This document shows positions 50,545-59,285 of a stretch of 64,000 nucleotides of DNA, piece after piece (position 1 is the stretch's first letter; each line of letters begins with the position of its first letter). The notes beneath the pieces were generated by a model. The model ran no database searches. It was given only the letters and a program-made list of their open reading frames with translations, and was not told where the DNA came from. A program made the position numbers and the translations under genes. Source of the stretch: Geobacter argillaceus. Its GTDB lineage: Bacteria; Desulfobacterota; Desulfuromonadia; Geobacterales; DSM-12255. The stretch spans positions 1 through 64,000 of the forward strand of contig NZ_VLLN01000011.1 of NCBI RefSeq assembly GCF_007830735.1. The letters are read 5' to 3'.

Positions 50545-51924
50545 ATGAAAACGCGCATCGGTCTGTTCACAATTCTCTCGGTCATCACCTTTACTGCGAC
50601 CTTCGCCTTTGCAGCAGAAAGCAGCACTCCGCCTGAAAACCTTTCCAGCCTCATACAAACGGCCGTCGCCAATAATCCGGAATTGAAGTCTTCCCAGTCC
50701 AAGTGGCAGATGTTTGCCAACAAGGTGAAGCAGGCATCGGCCCTGGAAGACCCGATGTTCATGTTCAAGCTTCAAAACATGCTGGCCCGTGAGCCTTTGG
50801 TGTTCAACAAGGATCCCCAGTCCGCCAAGGTGATCGGCATCTCCCAGCAGATTCCCTTCTGGGGAAAGCGGGCCATCAAGGAGGAAGTCGCCCAGTACGA
50901 GGCTGAGTCCTATAAGTGGGCCATTGAGGAACGGAAGCTGGAACTGGCCCGAATGGTCAAGGAGACTTATTATCAGCTCTACGCCGTGGACAAGGCGCTT
51001 GAGATTATCGACAAAAACCTGAGGATACTCTCTGACTTTGTGACTATTGCCGAGTCAAAGTACTCCGTCGGTCAGGGGGTGCAGCAGGATATCTACAAGG
51101 CCGGACTGGAAAAGTCCAAGATGCTCGACATGCAGATTACCCTCCGGCAGCAGCGCAGGAGCCTGGAAGCCAACCTCAACTACCTACTCTATCGTCCCGG
51201 AGACACGCCGGTCGGTCCCATCGCCGATTTCACCCTGCCGCAGCTTACGCTTTCTGCCGACCAACTGAAGGAAACCGCCTTTGAGAAGCGCCCGCAGATG
51301 AAAAGCTTCGCCTTGCTGGTCAGCAAGGGGCAGGCATCCCGCCGGCTGGCGGAGAAGGAATTCTATCCCGACTTCAACCTTTCCTTCGAGTACATGTTCA
51401 AAGAGGCGGTTTCGACCGAAATGGTGAGTGATCCAGGCTACAACATGTTTACCCTTGGCGTGACCTTCAACCTTCCGTTCCAGCAGAAACGGCGTCGGGC
51501 AATGGTGGCCGAATCTGTGTCCGAGACCGGCATGGCAACGGAAGAACTGAACGCCCTGAAGAATACGATCACCTTTACCATCAACGATACCCTTGCCCAG
51601 ATGGAGCGACGCCAGAAGTTGGTGGAACTGTACAAAGGCGGCATCATCCCCCAGGCGGAGCAGTCGCTGGAGTCGGCGGTCATCAGCTACCGGGTGAACA
51701 AGGTGGATTTTCTGACCCTTCTCGACAGCAGGATCAACCTGTTCAACTACGAGCGGGAACTATACGAATCGCAGGCTGAGTACATGATGAAGCTGGCCCA
51801 ACTGGAAGCGGCCGTCGGCAGTGAGTTGTCGGAGCCGCAGTCAGTCCGGAGTTCGAGGCCGATTGCCGTGCCGGTAGCAGCACCGTCTGCGCCGCCCGCC
51901 ACTGACTATTCTCAACACAATTAA
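50545..51924 (+). CDS. cusC: Outer-membrane efflux protein, CusC/TolC type
   Basis: A 459-residue outer-membrane channel of the OEP family: signal peptide ending FAFAAE, then two OEP repeats with long helices (residues 60-230 and 260-430). The N-terminal IQTAVANNPELKSSQSKWQ is typical. No lipobox Cys is present, unlike E. coli CusC. The C-terminal tail is Pro/Ala-rich. First gene of a tripartite heavy-metal efflux system controlled by the upstream sigma-54 promoter. Confidence 0.9.
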   Translation: MKTRIGLFTILSVITFTATFAFAAESSTPPENLSSLIQTAVANNPELKSSQSKWQMFANKVKQASALEDPMFMFKLQNMLAREPLVFNKDPQSAKVIGISQQIPFWGKRAIKEEVAQYEAESYKWAIEERKLELARMVKETYYQLYAVDKALEIIDKNLRILSDFVTIAESKYSVGQGVQQDIYKAGLEKSKMLDMQITLRQQRRSLEANLNYLLYRPGDTPVGPIADFTLPQLTLSADQLKETAFEKRPQMKSFALLVSKGQASRRLAEKEFYPDFNLSFEYMFKEAVSTEMVSDPGYNMFTLGVTFNLPFQQKRRRAMVAESVSETGMATEELNALKNTITFTINDTLAQMERRQKLVELYKGGIIPQAEQSLESAVISYRVNKVDFLTLLDSRINLFNYERELYESQAEYMMKLAQLEAAVGSELSEPQSVRSSRPIAVPVAAPSAPPATDYSQHN

Positions 51925-51948
51925 CATTCACAATATCGAGGTACGACC

Positions 51949-53373
51949 ATGTCACTGAGCAAGAAAATCGCAATTCCCCTGGTGGTAATCATCCTGGCAG
52001 CGGCAGCTGGCGGGGGGTGGTACGTGTGGAAGCAGAAGAGCGGCGCAACGGCGACGGGAAAGGATGCCAAGGCAACTGCGGGCAAACAGCTCTACACCTG
52101 CTCCATGCATCCGTTCATCATCAAGGACAAACCCGGCACCTGCCCGATCTGCGGCATGGAACTGATCAAGAAGATCGAAGGCGCAGCGGACGGCGGTGCC
52201 CAGACCGCGGAGCAGAAGAAGCAGGCCGAGATGCTCGGCCATGTTTCCCTGTCGCCGACCCAGCGCGTCATGGCAAATGTGGCCACGGTCGAGGCCACGC
52301 AACAGGCCCTCAACAAAGAGATCAACGCCGTCGGCATCGTCCAGTTCGACCAGTCGCGGCAGGCCAAGGTCACCGCCTGGATCGCCGGCCGGATCGACAA
52401 GCTGCACGTTAACACGGTCGGTGCATTTGTCAGCAAGGAAAGGCCGGTGGCCGAGGTCTACTCGCCCGACCTGGTGGCGACCCAGCAGGAATACCTGCTG
52501 GCCATCAAAAGCCGTGACCAGCTGAAGAACTCACCGATCGTTTCCATCTCCCAGAATGGCGACGGTCTGGTGGCATCGGCCAAGCAGCGTTTGATGCTGT
52601 TCGGGGTAAAGGAGAGCCAGATTCTTGAGCTGGAAAAGGCCGGCAAGCCGAATATCCGCCTCCCCATCTACACGCCGCTCTCCGGCGTGGTCATCGAGAA
52701 GATGATGCAGCAGGGTCAGTACGTCAATACGGGAGATGTGCTTTTCAATATTGCCGATCTCTCCACGGTCTGGGTTGAGGTTGAAGTCTACGAGAACGAA
52801 TTCCCCAACATCCATATCGGTCAAAAGGTGGAGATCCGTTCCCAGTCGTTTCCCGGCAAACCTTTCACCGGTCGGATCGCTTTCATCTATCCGTTCCTCG
52901 ACCCCAAGACCAGGACCGTCAAGGCCAGGGTGGAGATGCCCAACCCTGGCATGAAGCTCAAACCCGACATGTTCGTCAACGCCATCATCAAGGTGCCGCT
53001 CGGCTTGGCCATCGTCGTGCCCGTTACCGCACTGATTGATACCGGCAAGCGCCAGGTGGTCTGGGTGGAGAGTTCGCCCGGCATGTTCGAGCCGCGTGAT
53101 GTCCGGGTCGGCCAGCAGACAGACGACAAGGTCCAGATCCTGTCCGGTCTCAGGCCCGGCGACAAGGTGGCGGTGTCCGGCGGTTACCTGATTGACTCGG
53201 AGTCGCAGCTCAAGGGTGGCGGTGGTGGCCATGAAAACATGCCCGGCATGAAGATGGATGACAAAAAGCCCGCAGCGCCAGGACAGGGTGGCCACGAGGG
53301 ACATGGAGTGCCGCCGGCACAGCAGCAGCCGGCAAAGAAGGGGACGTTGAAGATGGATGACATGAAGATGTAA
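51949..53373 (+). CDS. cusB: RND efflux periplasmic adaptor, CusB type
   Basis: A 474-residue membrane-fusion protein. N-terminal helix, a heavy-metal-binding zinc-ribbon-like domain (YTCSMHPFI, GTCPICGMEL, residues 44-70), barrel-sandwich and beta-barrel domains, and a Met/His-rich tail (HENMPGMKMDDKK, ending MKMDDMKM). The Met-rich tail and HMBD point to copper or silver. It delivers metal from the periplasm to the CusA pump. Confidence 0.93.
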   Translation: MSLSKKIAIPLVVIILAAAAGGGWYVWKQKSGATATGKDAKATAGKQLYTCSMHPFIIKDKPGTCPICGMELIKKIEGAADGGAQTAEQKKQAEMLGHVSLSPTQRVMANVATVEATQQALNKEINAVGIVQFDQSRQAKVTAWIAGRIDKLHVNTVGAFVSKERPVAEVYSPDLVATQQEYLLAIKSRDQLKNSPIVSISQNGDGLVASAKQRLMLFGVKESQILELEKAGKPNIRLPIYTPLSGVVIEKMMQQGQYVNTGDVLFNIADLSTVWVEVEVYENEFPNIHIGQKVEIRSQSFPGKPFTGRIAFIYPFLDPKTRTVKARVEMPNPGMKLKPDMFVNAIIKVPLGLAIVVPVTALIDTGKRQVVWVESSPGMFEPRDVRVGQQTDDKVQILSGLRPGDKVAVSGGYLIDSESQLKGGGGGHENMPGMKMDDKKPAAPGQGGHEGHGVPPAQQQPAKKGTLKMDDMKM

Positions 53374-53411
53374 TGACTACTACCTAACGATCTCCGACAA
53401 GGATTGCTGCC

Positions 53412-56400
53412 ATGATTGAAAAACTTATTGAATATTCCGCCCGCAACCGGGTCATTATCCTGATGATCTTCGGGTTGATCATCGCCTGGGGGGGCTGGTC
53501 GGTCTACAAGACCCCGGTGGATGCGATTCCCGACCTCTCCGACAACCAGGTGATCGTCTTCACCGACTACGCCGGCCGCTCACCACAGGTGGTGGAGGAT
53601 CAGGTCACCTATCCCCTGGCGGTGAACCTCCAGGGTCTCCCCCAGGTCCGTGCCGTGCGGGCCTCCAGCGCCTTCGGCTTCTCCATGATCTACGTCATCT
53701 TCGAGGACAAGGCAGACATCTACTGGGCCAGGACCCGGGTACTGGAGCGGCTCAACTACGCCGCCTCTCTGCTCCCGCCGGGCGTGGTTCCCACCCTCGG
53801 TCCGGACGGCACCGGCGTTGGCCATGTCTTCTGGTACACCATCGAGGGTAAAGGATACGACCTCGAGCAGCTGAGGACACTCCAGGACTGGTTCGTCCGC
53901 TACCAGTTGAACACCGTCCAGGGCGTTGCCGAGGTGGCCTCCATCGGTGGTCTGGTGCGGGAATACCAGATCGACCTGGACCCTAACAAGCTGTTTGCCT
54001 ACAACATCAAGGTCGGCAAGGTCATGGAGGCGGTCAAGGCGTCCAACAAGGATGTGGGGGGCAAACTGATCGAGCAGGCTGATGCCGAGTACCTTATCCG
54101 CGGCCGCGGCTACGTGAAATCCAAGGCCGACCTGGAGAATATCGTAGTCGGTGCCGACATGCGCGGCACCCCCATCTACCTCAAGAACCTGGGAACCGTG
54201 CAGATGGGGGGCGCCATCCGGCGCGGCCTTTTGGAGATGAACGGCGAAGGCGAGGCGGTCGGCGGCATTGTGGTCATGCGCTACGGCGAGAATGCCCACG
54301 ACGTCATTCACCGGGTCAAGCTGAAGATCAAGGAACTGGAAAAAGGTCTCCCGCCCGGGGTAAAGATCATGGTCTCCTATGACCGCTCCGACCTGATCAT
54401 GCGGGCAGTGGATACCCTGAAACATAACTTGCTGGAGGAATCGGTCATCGTCTCGCTGGTCATCCTGATCTTTCTGCTGCACTTCCAAAGTGCCCTGGTG
54501 ATCGTGCTGACCCTGCCGATCTCGGTGCTGATCGCCTTCATTACCATGAAACTGATGGGGGTCACCTCCAATATCATGTCGCTCGGCGGTATCGCGATTG
54601 CGATAGGTGTTCTCGTGGATGCCGGGGTCATCATGGTGGAGAACTGCTACCGTCACCTGTCCGAAATGCCGCCTGAAGAGCGCGCCGGCAAACGTTTGGA
54701 AGTCGTCATCGCCTCGGCCAAGCAGGTGGGCCGGGCCATCTTCTTCTCGCTGGCGATCATCGTGCTCTCCTTTGTCCCGGTTTTCCTGCTGGAGGGACAG
54801 GAAGGGAAGATGTTCCATCCGCTGGCCTTCACCAAGACCTTCTCCATGATGGGGTCGGCCATGATCGCCATCACGCTGGTGCCGGTGTTGATGTACTACT
54901 TCATGCGGGGCAAGATGCCTCCGGAGAGCGCCAACCCGGTCTCGACCTTCTTCATAAAATTGTATTCGCCGGTCATCCGCTGGGTGCTGGTCTGGAAAAA
55001 GACCACCATCGCCCTCAATGTCGTGGCGTTGGCCATTGCTATCCCCCTGTTCATGAGTCTTGGCTCCGAGTTCATGCCCCCCCTGGATGAGGGATCGCTC
55101 CTCTATATGCCGGTCACACTCCCCAACGTCTCCATTACCGAGGCCAAACGCTTGATCCAGGTGCAGGACAGAATCATAAAAAGTGTGCCCGAGGTGGAGC
55201 ATGTCCTGGGCAAGGTGGGTAGGGCCGAGACCTCCACCGACCCGGCGCCTGTCTCGATGTTCGAGAGCATCATCATCCTCAAGCCCAAGGATACATGGCG
55301 ACCCGGCATCAAAAAGGCCGACATCGTCGCCGAGCTTGACGCCAAACTACGGCAGATCGGCGTGCGCAACGGCTGGACCCAGCCGATCATCAACCGGATC
55401 AACATGCTCTCCACTGGAGTGCGAACTGACTTGGGGGTCAAGATCTTCGGTAACGATCTGAATGTGCTCAAGGATCTGGCGGTACAGGCCGAGGCAATCC
55501 TCAAGCCGATCAACGGCGCAGCCGACGTCGTGGCCGAGAGGGTCACCGGTGGCAACTACATCGACATCGACATCGACCGGGAGGCCGCCGCCCGCTACGG
55601 CGTCAGCGTCGGAGATATCCAGGATGTCATCGAAACTGCCCTCGGTGGGGAGTTTCTCACGAAGTCGGTTGAGGGGAGAAACCGCTTCCCGATCCGTGTC
55701 CGCTACCTGCGCGACTACCGCGACAACATCCCGGCGATCCGCCGTATCCTCGTCTCGGGCATGGAAGGCGCACAGGTGCCGCTATCGCTCGTGACGAAAC
55801 TGAAGATCTCCACCGACGCTCCGGAGATCAACAGCGAGGGGGGACTCTTACGTTCGCTGGTCTTTCTCAACGTCCGTGGCCGCGACATGGGGGGCTTCGT
55901 CACCGAGGCCAAGCAGGTGCTGGAGAAGAACCTGAAGCTCCCTCCTGGTTATTATGTCACCTGGTCGGGACAATGGGAGAACCAGATCCGCGCCAAGGCC
56001 CGCTTGCAGGTACTGATACCGCTCGGAATGGTGATCATCTTCATCCTCCTCTACTTCACCTTCCACTCGGCACTGGAGGCGAGCATGGTCATGCTCTCGG
56101 TCCCCTTCGCTCTGGTGGGGGGGGTCTTCCTGGTCTCGGTCCTCGGCTATAACATGTCGGTGGCGGTCTGGGTCGGTTTCATCGCCCTCTACGGCATTGC
56201 CGTGGAGACCGGGGTGGTAATGGTCATTTACCTGCACGAGGCGTTGGACAAGAAGCTGATCAATGGTCCCTGCACCGAGCAGGACATCTACGACGCCACC
56301 TTCGAGGGGGCCGTGCTCCGCCTGCGGCCCAAGCTGATGACCGTGGCCGTGGCGCTCCTGGGTCTGGTGCCGATCATGTGGTCGACCGGTACCGGCGCCG

Positions 56401-56549
56401 ACGTGATGAAGCCGATCGCCGCGCCGATGATCGGCGGGATGATCTCCTCGGCAGTGCATGTGCTGATCATGACCCCGGTGATCTTCGTGCTGATGAAAAA
56501 GAGGGAGTTGCGTAAGGGAACACTGAAGTACAGCGGGATGAAGCACTGA
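53412..56549 (+). CDS. cusA: Heavy-metal RND efflux pump, CusA type
   Basis: A 1045-residue inner-membrane proton antiporter with 12 helices in the RND arrangement: N-terminal helix (VIILMIFGLIIAWGGWSVYK), two large periplasmic loops, and the HAE1/HME region near residue 400 (GGIAIAIGVLVDAGVIMVEN). Length and sequence such as FMPPLDEGSLLYMPVTLPNV fit the CusA/CzcA subgroup. Copper/silver specificity is inferred from the partner adaptor. It is 38 bases after cusB. Confidence 0.95.
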   Translation: MIEKLIEYSARNRVIILMIFGLIIAWGGWSVYKTPVDAIPDLSDNQVIVFTDYAGRSPQVVEDQVTYPLAVNLQGLPQVRAVRASSAFGFSMIYVIFEDKADIYWARTRVLERLNYAASLLPPGVVPTLGPDGTGVGHVFWYTIEGKGYDLEQLRTLQDWFVRYQLNTVQGVAEVASIGGLVREYQIDLDPNKLFAYNIKVGKVMEAVKASNKDVGGKLIEQADAEYLIRGRGYVKSKADLENIVVGADMRGTPIYLKNLGTVQMGGAIRRGLLEMNGEGEAVGGIVVMRYGENAHDVIHRVKLKIKELEKGLPPGVKIMVSYDRSDLIMRAVDTLKHNLLEESVIVSLVILIFLLHFQSALVIVLTLPISVLIAFITMKLMGVTSNIMSLGGIAIAIGVLVDAGVIMVENCYRHLSEMPPEERAGKRLEVVIASAKQVGRAIFFSLAIIVLSFVPVFLLEGQEGKMFHPLAFTKTFSMMGSAMIAITLVPVLMYYFMRGKMPPESANPVSTFFIKLYSPVIRWVLVWKKTTIALNVVALAIAIPLFMSLGSEFMPPLDEGSLLYMPVTLPNVSITEAKRLIQVQDRIIKSVPEVEHVLGKVGRAETSTDPAPVSMFESIIILKPKDTWRPGIKKADIVAELDAKLRQIGVRNGWTQPIINRINMLSTGVRTDLGVKIFGNDLNVLKDLAVQAEAILKPINGAADVVAERVTGGNYIDIDIDREAAARYGVSVGDIQDVIETALGGEFLTKSVEGRNRFPIRVRYLRDYRDNIPAIRRILVSGMEGAQVPLSLVTKLKISTDAPEINSEGGLLRSLVFLNVRGRDMGGFVTEAKQVLEKNLKLPPGYYVTWSGQWENQIRAKARLQVLIPLGMVIIFILLYFTFHSALEASMVMLSVPFALVGGVFLVSVLGYNMSVAVWVGFIALYGIAVETGVVMVIYLHEALDKKLINGPCTEQDIYDATFEGAVLRLRPKLMTVAVALLGLVPIMWSTGTGADVMKPIAAPMIGGMISSAVHVLIMTPVIFVLMKKRELRKGTLKYSGMKH

Positions 56550-56573
56550 CGCTGCCAAACGAAAGGAGTTTGC

Positions 56574-56708
56574 ATGAAGAGGGTATCATTACTATTGAGT
56601 ACGCTACTAATCGCAGCACTGTTATCCGGCTGTGCCGGGCTGGATAACTCTATCGACAATTCTGACCAATATGGCGGGGGCAGCCACGGTGGTCATTCAC
56701 ACCATTAA
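56574..56708 (+). CDS. Small histidine-rich lipoprotein
   Basis: A 44-residue protein, MKRVSLLLSTLLIAALLSGC followed by a short tail with GGSHGGHSHH. The lipobox LLSGC makes it a lipoprotein anchored in the envelope; the His cluster would bind copper, silver or nickel. AAAGGAG lies before ATG 56574. It sits 24 bases after cusA, hence in the same operon. It resembles no family I can name. Confidence 0.8.
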   Translation: MKRVSLLLSTLLIAALLSGCAGLDNSIDNSDQYGGGSHGGHSHH

Positions 56709-56726
56709 GCGAAAAGTGATCGTTGG

Positions 56727-56829
56727 AGAATATACTGCGCCCCATGTTGAATATTCTCTATGCTGCCAACTTGCAATATTCAAAAAAGACAGCAATACTA
56801 ATGTGTTACCCATTGGCATGGCAAGTGCT
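56727..56829 (+). promoter_or_regulatory. Palindromes and sigma-54 promoter of the 56880 operon
   Basis: AGAATATACT (56727-56736) and TGAATATTCT (56748-56757) are followed by the related GCAATATTCA (56773-56782). The promoter has GG at 56815-56816 and GC at 56827-56828 with ten bases between (TGGCATGGCAAGTGCT), close to the sigma-54 consensus. The start of transcription would be about 40 bases before the ATG at 56880. Confidence 0.72.
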
Positions 56830-56879
56830 ATAATTAGAGTGTCTAGGCAACATAAACTGATCTAAGGAGAGTCTGAAAC

Positions 56880-57341
56880 ATGAAAAAACTCGTACTGTTG
56901 TTTGCGGCAATTCTGGCGTTAGCGGCACCGGCAGCATTTGCGATGGACCATGGTTCCATGAAAATGGAACACGGCGGCCATCAGGGAGATGTGGCCCATG
57001 AGGAAGTGGTTGACGGGGTTAAGGCAACCTTCAAGGTCATGAGCATGAAAGAGCATATGAAGGCGATGGATATGGAGATGCCGAAGGAGATGAAAGAGAC
57101 CCACCATATCGCGGTCGAGTTCAAGGATGCCAAGACCGGCAAGGCCCTGACCGAAGGCGAGGTGAAAGTCAAGATTCAGAACCCGGACAAGACCGACCAG
57201 ACCAAAGACCTGATGGGGATGCAGGGGCATTTCGGTGCCGATTTCGATCTTTCCAAGAAGGGTAAGTATGGCGTGATGAGTAGATTCCAGTTGAAGGACG
57301 GCAAGGTGCGCAGCGCCAAATTCTGGTACACGGTAAAATAA
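56880..57341 (+). CDS. Periplasmic Met/His-rich metal-binding protein
   Basis: A 153-residue exported protein: signal peptide ending PAAFA, then a Met/His stretch (MDHGSMKMEHGGHQGDVAHE) and MKEHMKAMDMEMPKEM, typical of periplasmic copper binding. The rest looks like a small beta-sandwich (HHIAVEFKDAKTGKALTEG), similar to YtkA-type domains. It has its own sigma-54 promoter with palindromes shared with cusCBA. Role as a copper chaperone or buffer is inferred. Confidence 0.78.
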   Translation: MKKLVLLFAAILALAAPAAFAMDHGSMKMEHGGHQGDVAHEEVVDGVKATFKVMSMKEHMKAMDMEMPKEMKETHHIAVEFKDAKTGKALTEGEVKVKIQNPDKTDQTKDLMGMQGHFGADFDLSKKGKYGVMSRFQLKDGKVRSAKFWYTVK

Positions 57342-57359
57342 GATATCCAGGGGGAAACA

Positions 57360-57665
57360 ATGAAAAAGCGACTGGTAATTCTCATCGCAATGTCGCTCTT
57401 CGCGGTAGCGGCGCCAGCGTTGGCTGAAGAAGGTCACAATCATGGTTCGTCTCATCAGGCCATGGATGAACAATGTACCAAGGAGTGCGAAATGCTCCTG
57501 AAAAACTGTGCTCAGGAAGTAGACAGTATTCAAGACCGGATTAAAAAGCTGCAAGTCGAGATCAATGATAAAGGTGCAAACGCCTATACCCGGGAAGAAC
57601 TTGAGAAACTTAATGCGCGGTTGAAAGAGTCCAATGATCTGTTGAGATCTCTTCAGCACCGCTAA
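57360..57665 (+). CDS. Small periplasmic coiled-coil protein
   Basis: A 101-residue exported protein. Signal peptide ends VAAPALAEE, followed by a HNHGSSHQAM metal-like stretch, two Cys (QCTKECEMLLKNC), and a helical coiled coil (residues 50-100). No family is recognised. It is 18 bases after the previous gene and thus in the same operon. The Cys/His residues suggest metal or redox roles in the periplasm. Confidence 0.7.
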   Translation: MKKRLVILIAMSLFAVAAPALAEEGHNHGSSHQAMDEQCTKECEMLLKNCAQEVDSIQDRIKKLQVEINDKGANAYTREELEKLNARLKESNDLLRSLQHR

Positions 57666-57678
57666 TCGGACAGACATG

Positions 57679-57708
57679 GGGGGCAGTTCAGCGGATTGAA
57701 CTGCCCCC
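57679..57708. terminator. Strong hairpin between two operon genes
   Basis: GGGGGCAGTTCA (57679-57690) and TGAACTGCCCCC (57697-57708) form a perfect 12-bp stem with a six-base loop. No T tract follows, so it may be an RNA-stabilising or partial terminator element before the GerMN gene. Confidence 0.55.
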
Positions 57709-57729
57709 GAATTGCGTCTGGAGCATCTA

Positions 57730-58599
57730 ATGAAAAACATCGTAGCGTTAATATTGTTAAGTTTGGTAGTTGATATTTCCGCCGGCTGCACGAATAAAGA
57801 TGCATCAACTCAGCCGTCGCAGCCGGGCAGAGTGATCGCGACGTCTGCCTACGAGAAATATTTCGGGGGTGCGCCGCCGGTTGACAAGGGGACTGCATAT
57901 GCTTTTGTCATTTACTTTCCTTCTTCCGGGGCGCCCGGCAAGGTAGTGCCGTTTCCGTTCTTCACCTTTGACGAAGCAAGCAGCATGAAGGTAGCCGCCG
58001 AGCGTTTGCTTGGCGGGATGGATGTCGGCAGCTATCAGGGAGAGTTCATACAGTATCCCAAAGGGAGTCGAATCCTGGGGATCAATAATGATCAGGGAAC
58101 GGTAACGGTAAATCTCAGTAAAGAGTTTCTTGCCATTACAGACAAGCCGACCGCAGCGTCGGCTGTGAGTGCCCTGTTATTAACGGTACGCCAGTTCACG
58201 GCAGCCAAGGATGTTCGGCTCCAGGTAGAGGGCAAGGATGATCCCTTGAACGCCCTGGGAAAGAATGCTGATGACAATGCGGTACAACAGCCGGGGCCAC
58301 CGAGACTTCTGAGCGTTACTGCCATGCGGGACAAGGGGGCTAAAGAGATTGACGACGTGAACGCCTTTTTCGACCGGCCGGTGGACGTCAAGGAGTTGAA
58401 ACTGCTCTCCAAGGATGGGCAGCAGCTTGCCGGTGTCCTGTATCACTCGGTCTTTGACATGGCTGGCGTGCTTAGGCCGAAAGACCCATCACAGTTCAAG
58501 GAGCGGATGCCGATCAAGGTGCGCTGGAAGGTGATCGACAAACTGGGCAGGCAGGCTGAGGAAGATACTGTCTGGCTCCTGGAAGTGAAGGAACATTGA
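57730..58599 (+). CDS. GerMN-domain lipoprotein
   Basis: A 289-residue lipoprotein with lipobox DISAGC (Cys near residue 20). A GerMN domain spans about residues 70-175 (LLGGMDVGSYQGEFIQYPKG, then TVTVNLSKEFL). The C-terminal part (200-285) has DVNAFFDRPVDVKELKLLSK and MPIKVRWKVIDKLGRQAEED, unrecognised. GerMN proteins are named after spore germination but occur widely in envelopes. ATG 57730 with GGAG upstream is chosen; role here is unknown. Confidence 0.78.
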   Translation: MKNIVALILLSLVVDISAGCTNKDASTQPSQPGRVIATSAYEKYFGGAPPVDKGTAYAFVIYFPSSGAPGKVVPFPFFTFDEASSMKVAAERLLGGMDVGSYQGEFIQYPKGSRILGINNDQGTVTVNLSKEFLAITDKPTAASAVSALLLTVRQFTAAKDVRLQVEGKDDPLNALGKNADDNAVQQPGPPRLLSVTAMRDKGAKEIDDVNAFFDRPVDVKELKLLSKDGQQLAGVLYHSVFDMAGVLRPKDPSQFKERMPIKVRWKVIDKLGRQAEEDTVWLLEVKEH

Positions 58600-58621
58600 T
58601 CAGGAAAACAGCGGGGGGATA

Positions 58622-59059
58622 ATGAATAACTGGAAGATAACAAGCGTAATCTGTCTTGTGTTGGGATCGCTGACCATTAATTCAGTGGCGTTTGCCCACG
58701 GGACAGAGAAGCATGGCAAAACAGCAACGGCCGACGTTCAGATGAAGATACTGCATGACATGATGCCGATGTTTTCCGTGGCATCAGCCAAACTTGAAGC
58801 TGCCCTGGAGAAAGGCGCTGCGGCCGAAGCGGAGGTGGAGGCAGGAAAGATTATTGCTGCGGTTCCGGATCTGAAAAAATCGAAACCGCACAAGAATGCC
58901 AAACAACGGAAGATGTTTGTGGAGCAGGCAATCAGCCTGGGCACCGCGACAACTACGACCGTAACTCTGGCGAAAAGCGGTGATTTTGCAGGAGCAAAGG
59001 CCGCTTACAAGAAGATTGAGAAAGCATGTGCGACTTGCCATGCCAAGTTCCGTGATTGA
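58622..59059 (+). CDS. Cytochrome c'-like (class II) haem protein
   Basis: A 145-residue periplasmic protein: signal peptide ending NSVAFA, four predicted helices, and a single haem site CATCH near the C-terminus (residues 138-142), the layout of cytochrome c'-type helix bundles. A second His in HGTEKHGK near the N-terminus may be an axial ligand. It likely shuttles electrons or binds small ligands. It ends one base before a convergent MoaD gene. Confidence 0.82.
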   Translation: MNNWKITSVICLVLGSLTINSVAFAHGTEKHGKTATADVQMKILHDMMPMFSVASAKLEAALEKGAAAEAEVEAGKIIAAVPDLKKSKPHKNAKQRKMFVEQAISLGTATTTTVTLAKSGDFAGAKAAYKKIEKACATCHAKFRD

Positions 59060-59060
59060 C

Positions 59061-59285
59061 TTATCCTCCGCCCAGCAACGGAAAGAGTGCCAGGGTGTCG
59101 TTATCTGCTAGCTGGTGATCGAGTTTGACGTGTCGGCTGTTCACCAGCATGATCCCGAGCTCCTGCTCGGGCAGACCCAACTCTTCGACCACCCGGCCCA
59201 CCGTGGTCCCGTCCGGGTACGCGCGCTCCTCTATGACGAAGCGGCCGGTCCGAAAAGATGCGAACAGTTTGACAATGACCTTCAT
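59061..59285 (-). CDS. MoaD/ThiS-family small protein
   Basis: A 74-residue beta-grasp protein starting MKVIVKLFASFRTGRF, with DGTTVGRVVEELGL and the C-terminus FPLLGGG. The terminal glycines are those of a sulfur carrier for molybdopterin or tungstopterin synthesis. It overlaps the preceding gene by ATGA. Gene order with the aldehyde:ferredoxin oxidoreductase supports a role in making its tungsten cofactor. Unlike HcyS, no residues follow the glycines. Confidence 0.88.
   Translation of the reverse strand: MKVIVKLFASFRTGRFVIEERAYPDGTTVGRVVEELGLPEQELGIMLVNSRHVKLDHQLADNDTLALFPLLGGG

Noticed and set aside
53580-55202. 540-residue open frame on the minus strand
   Set aside because: Antisense to cusA, His/Asp/Gly-rich, no start signals.
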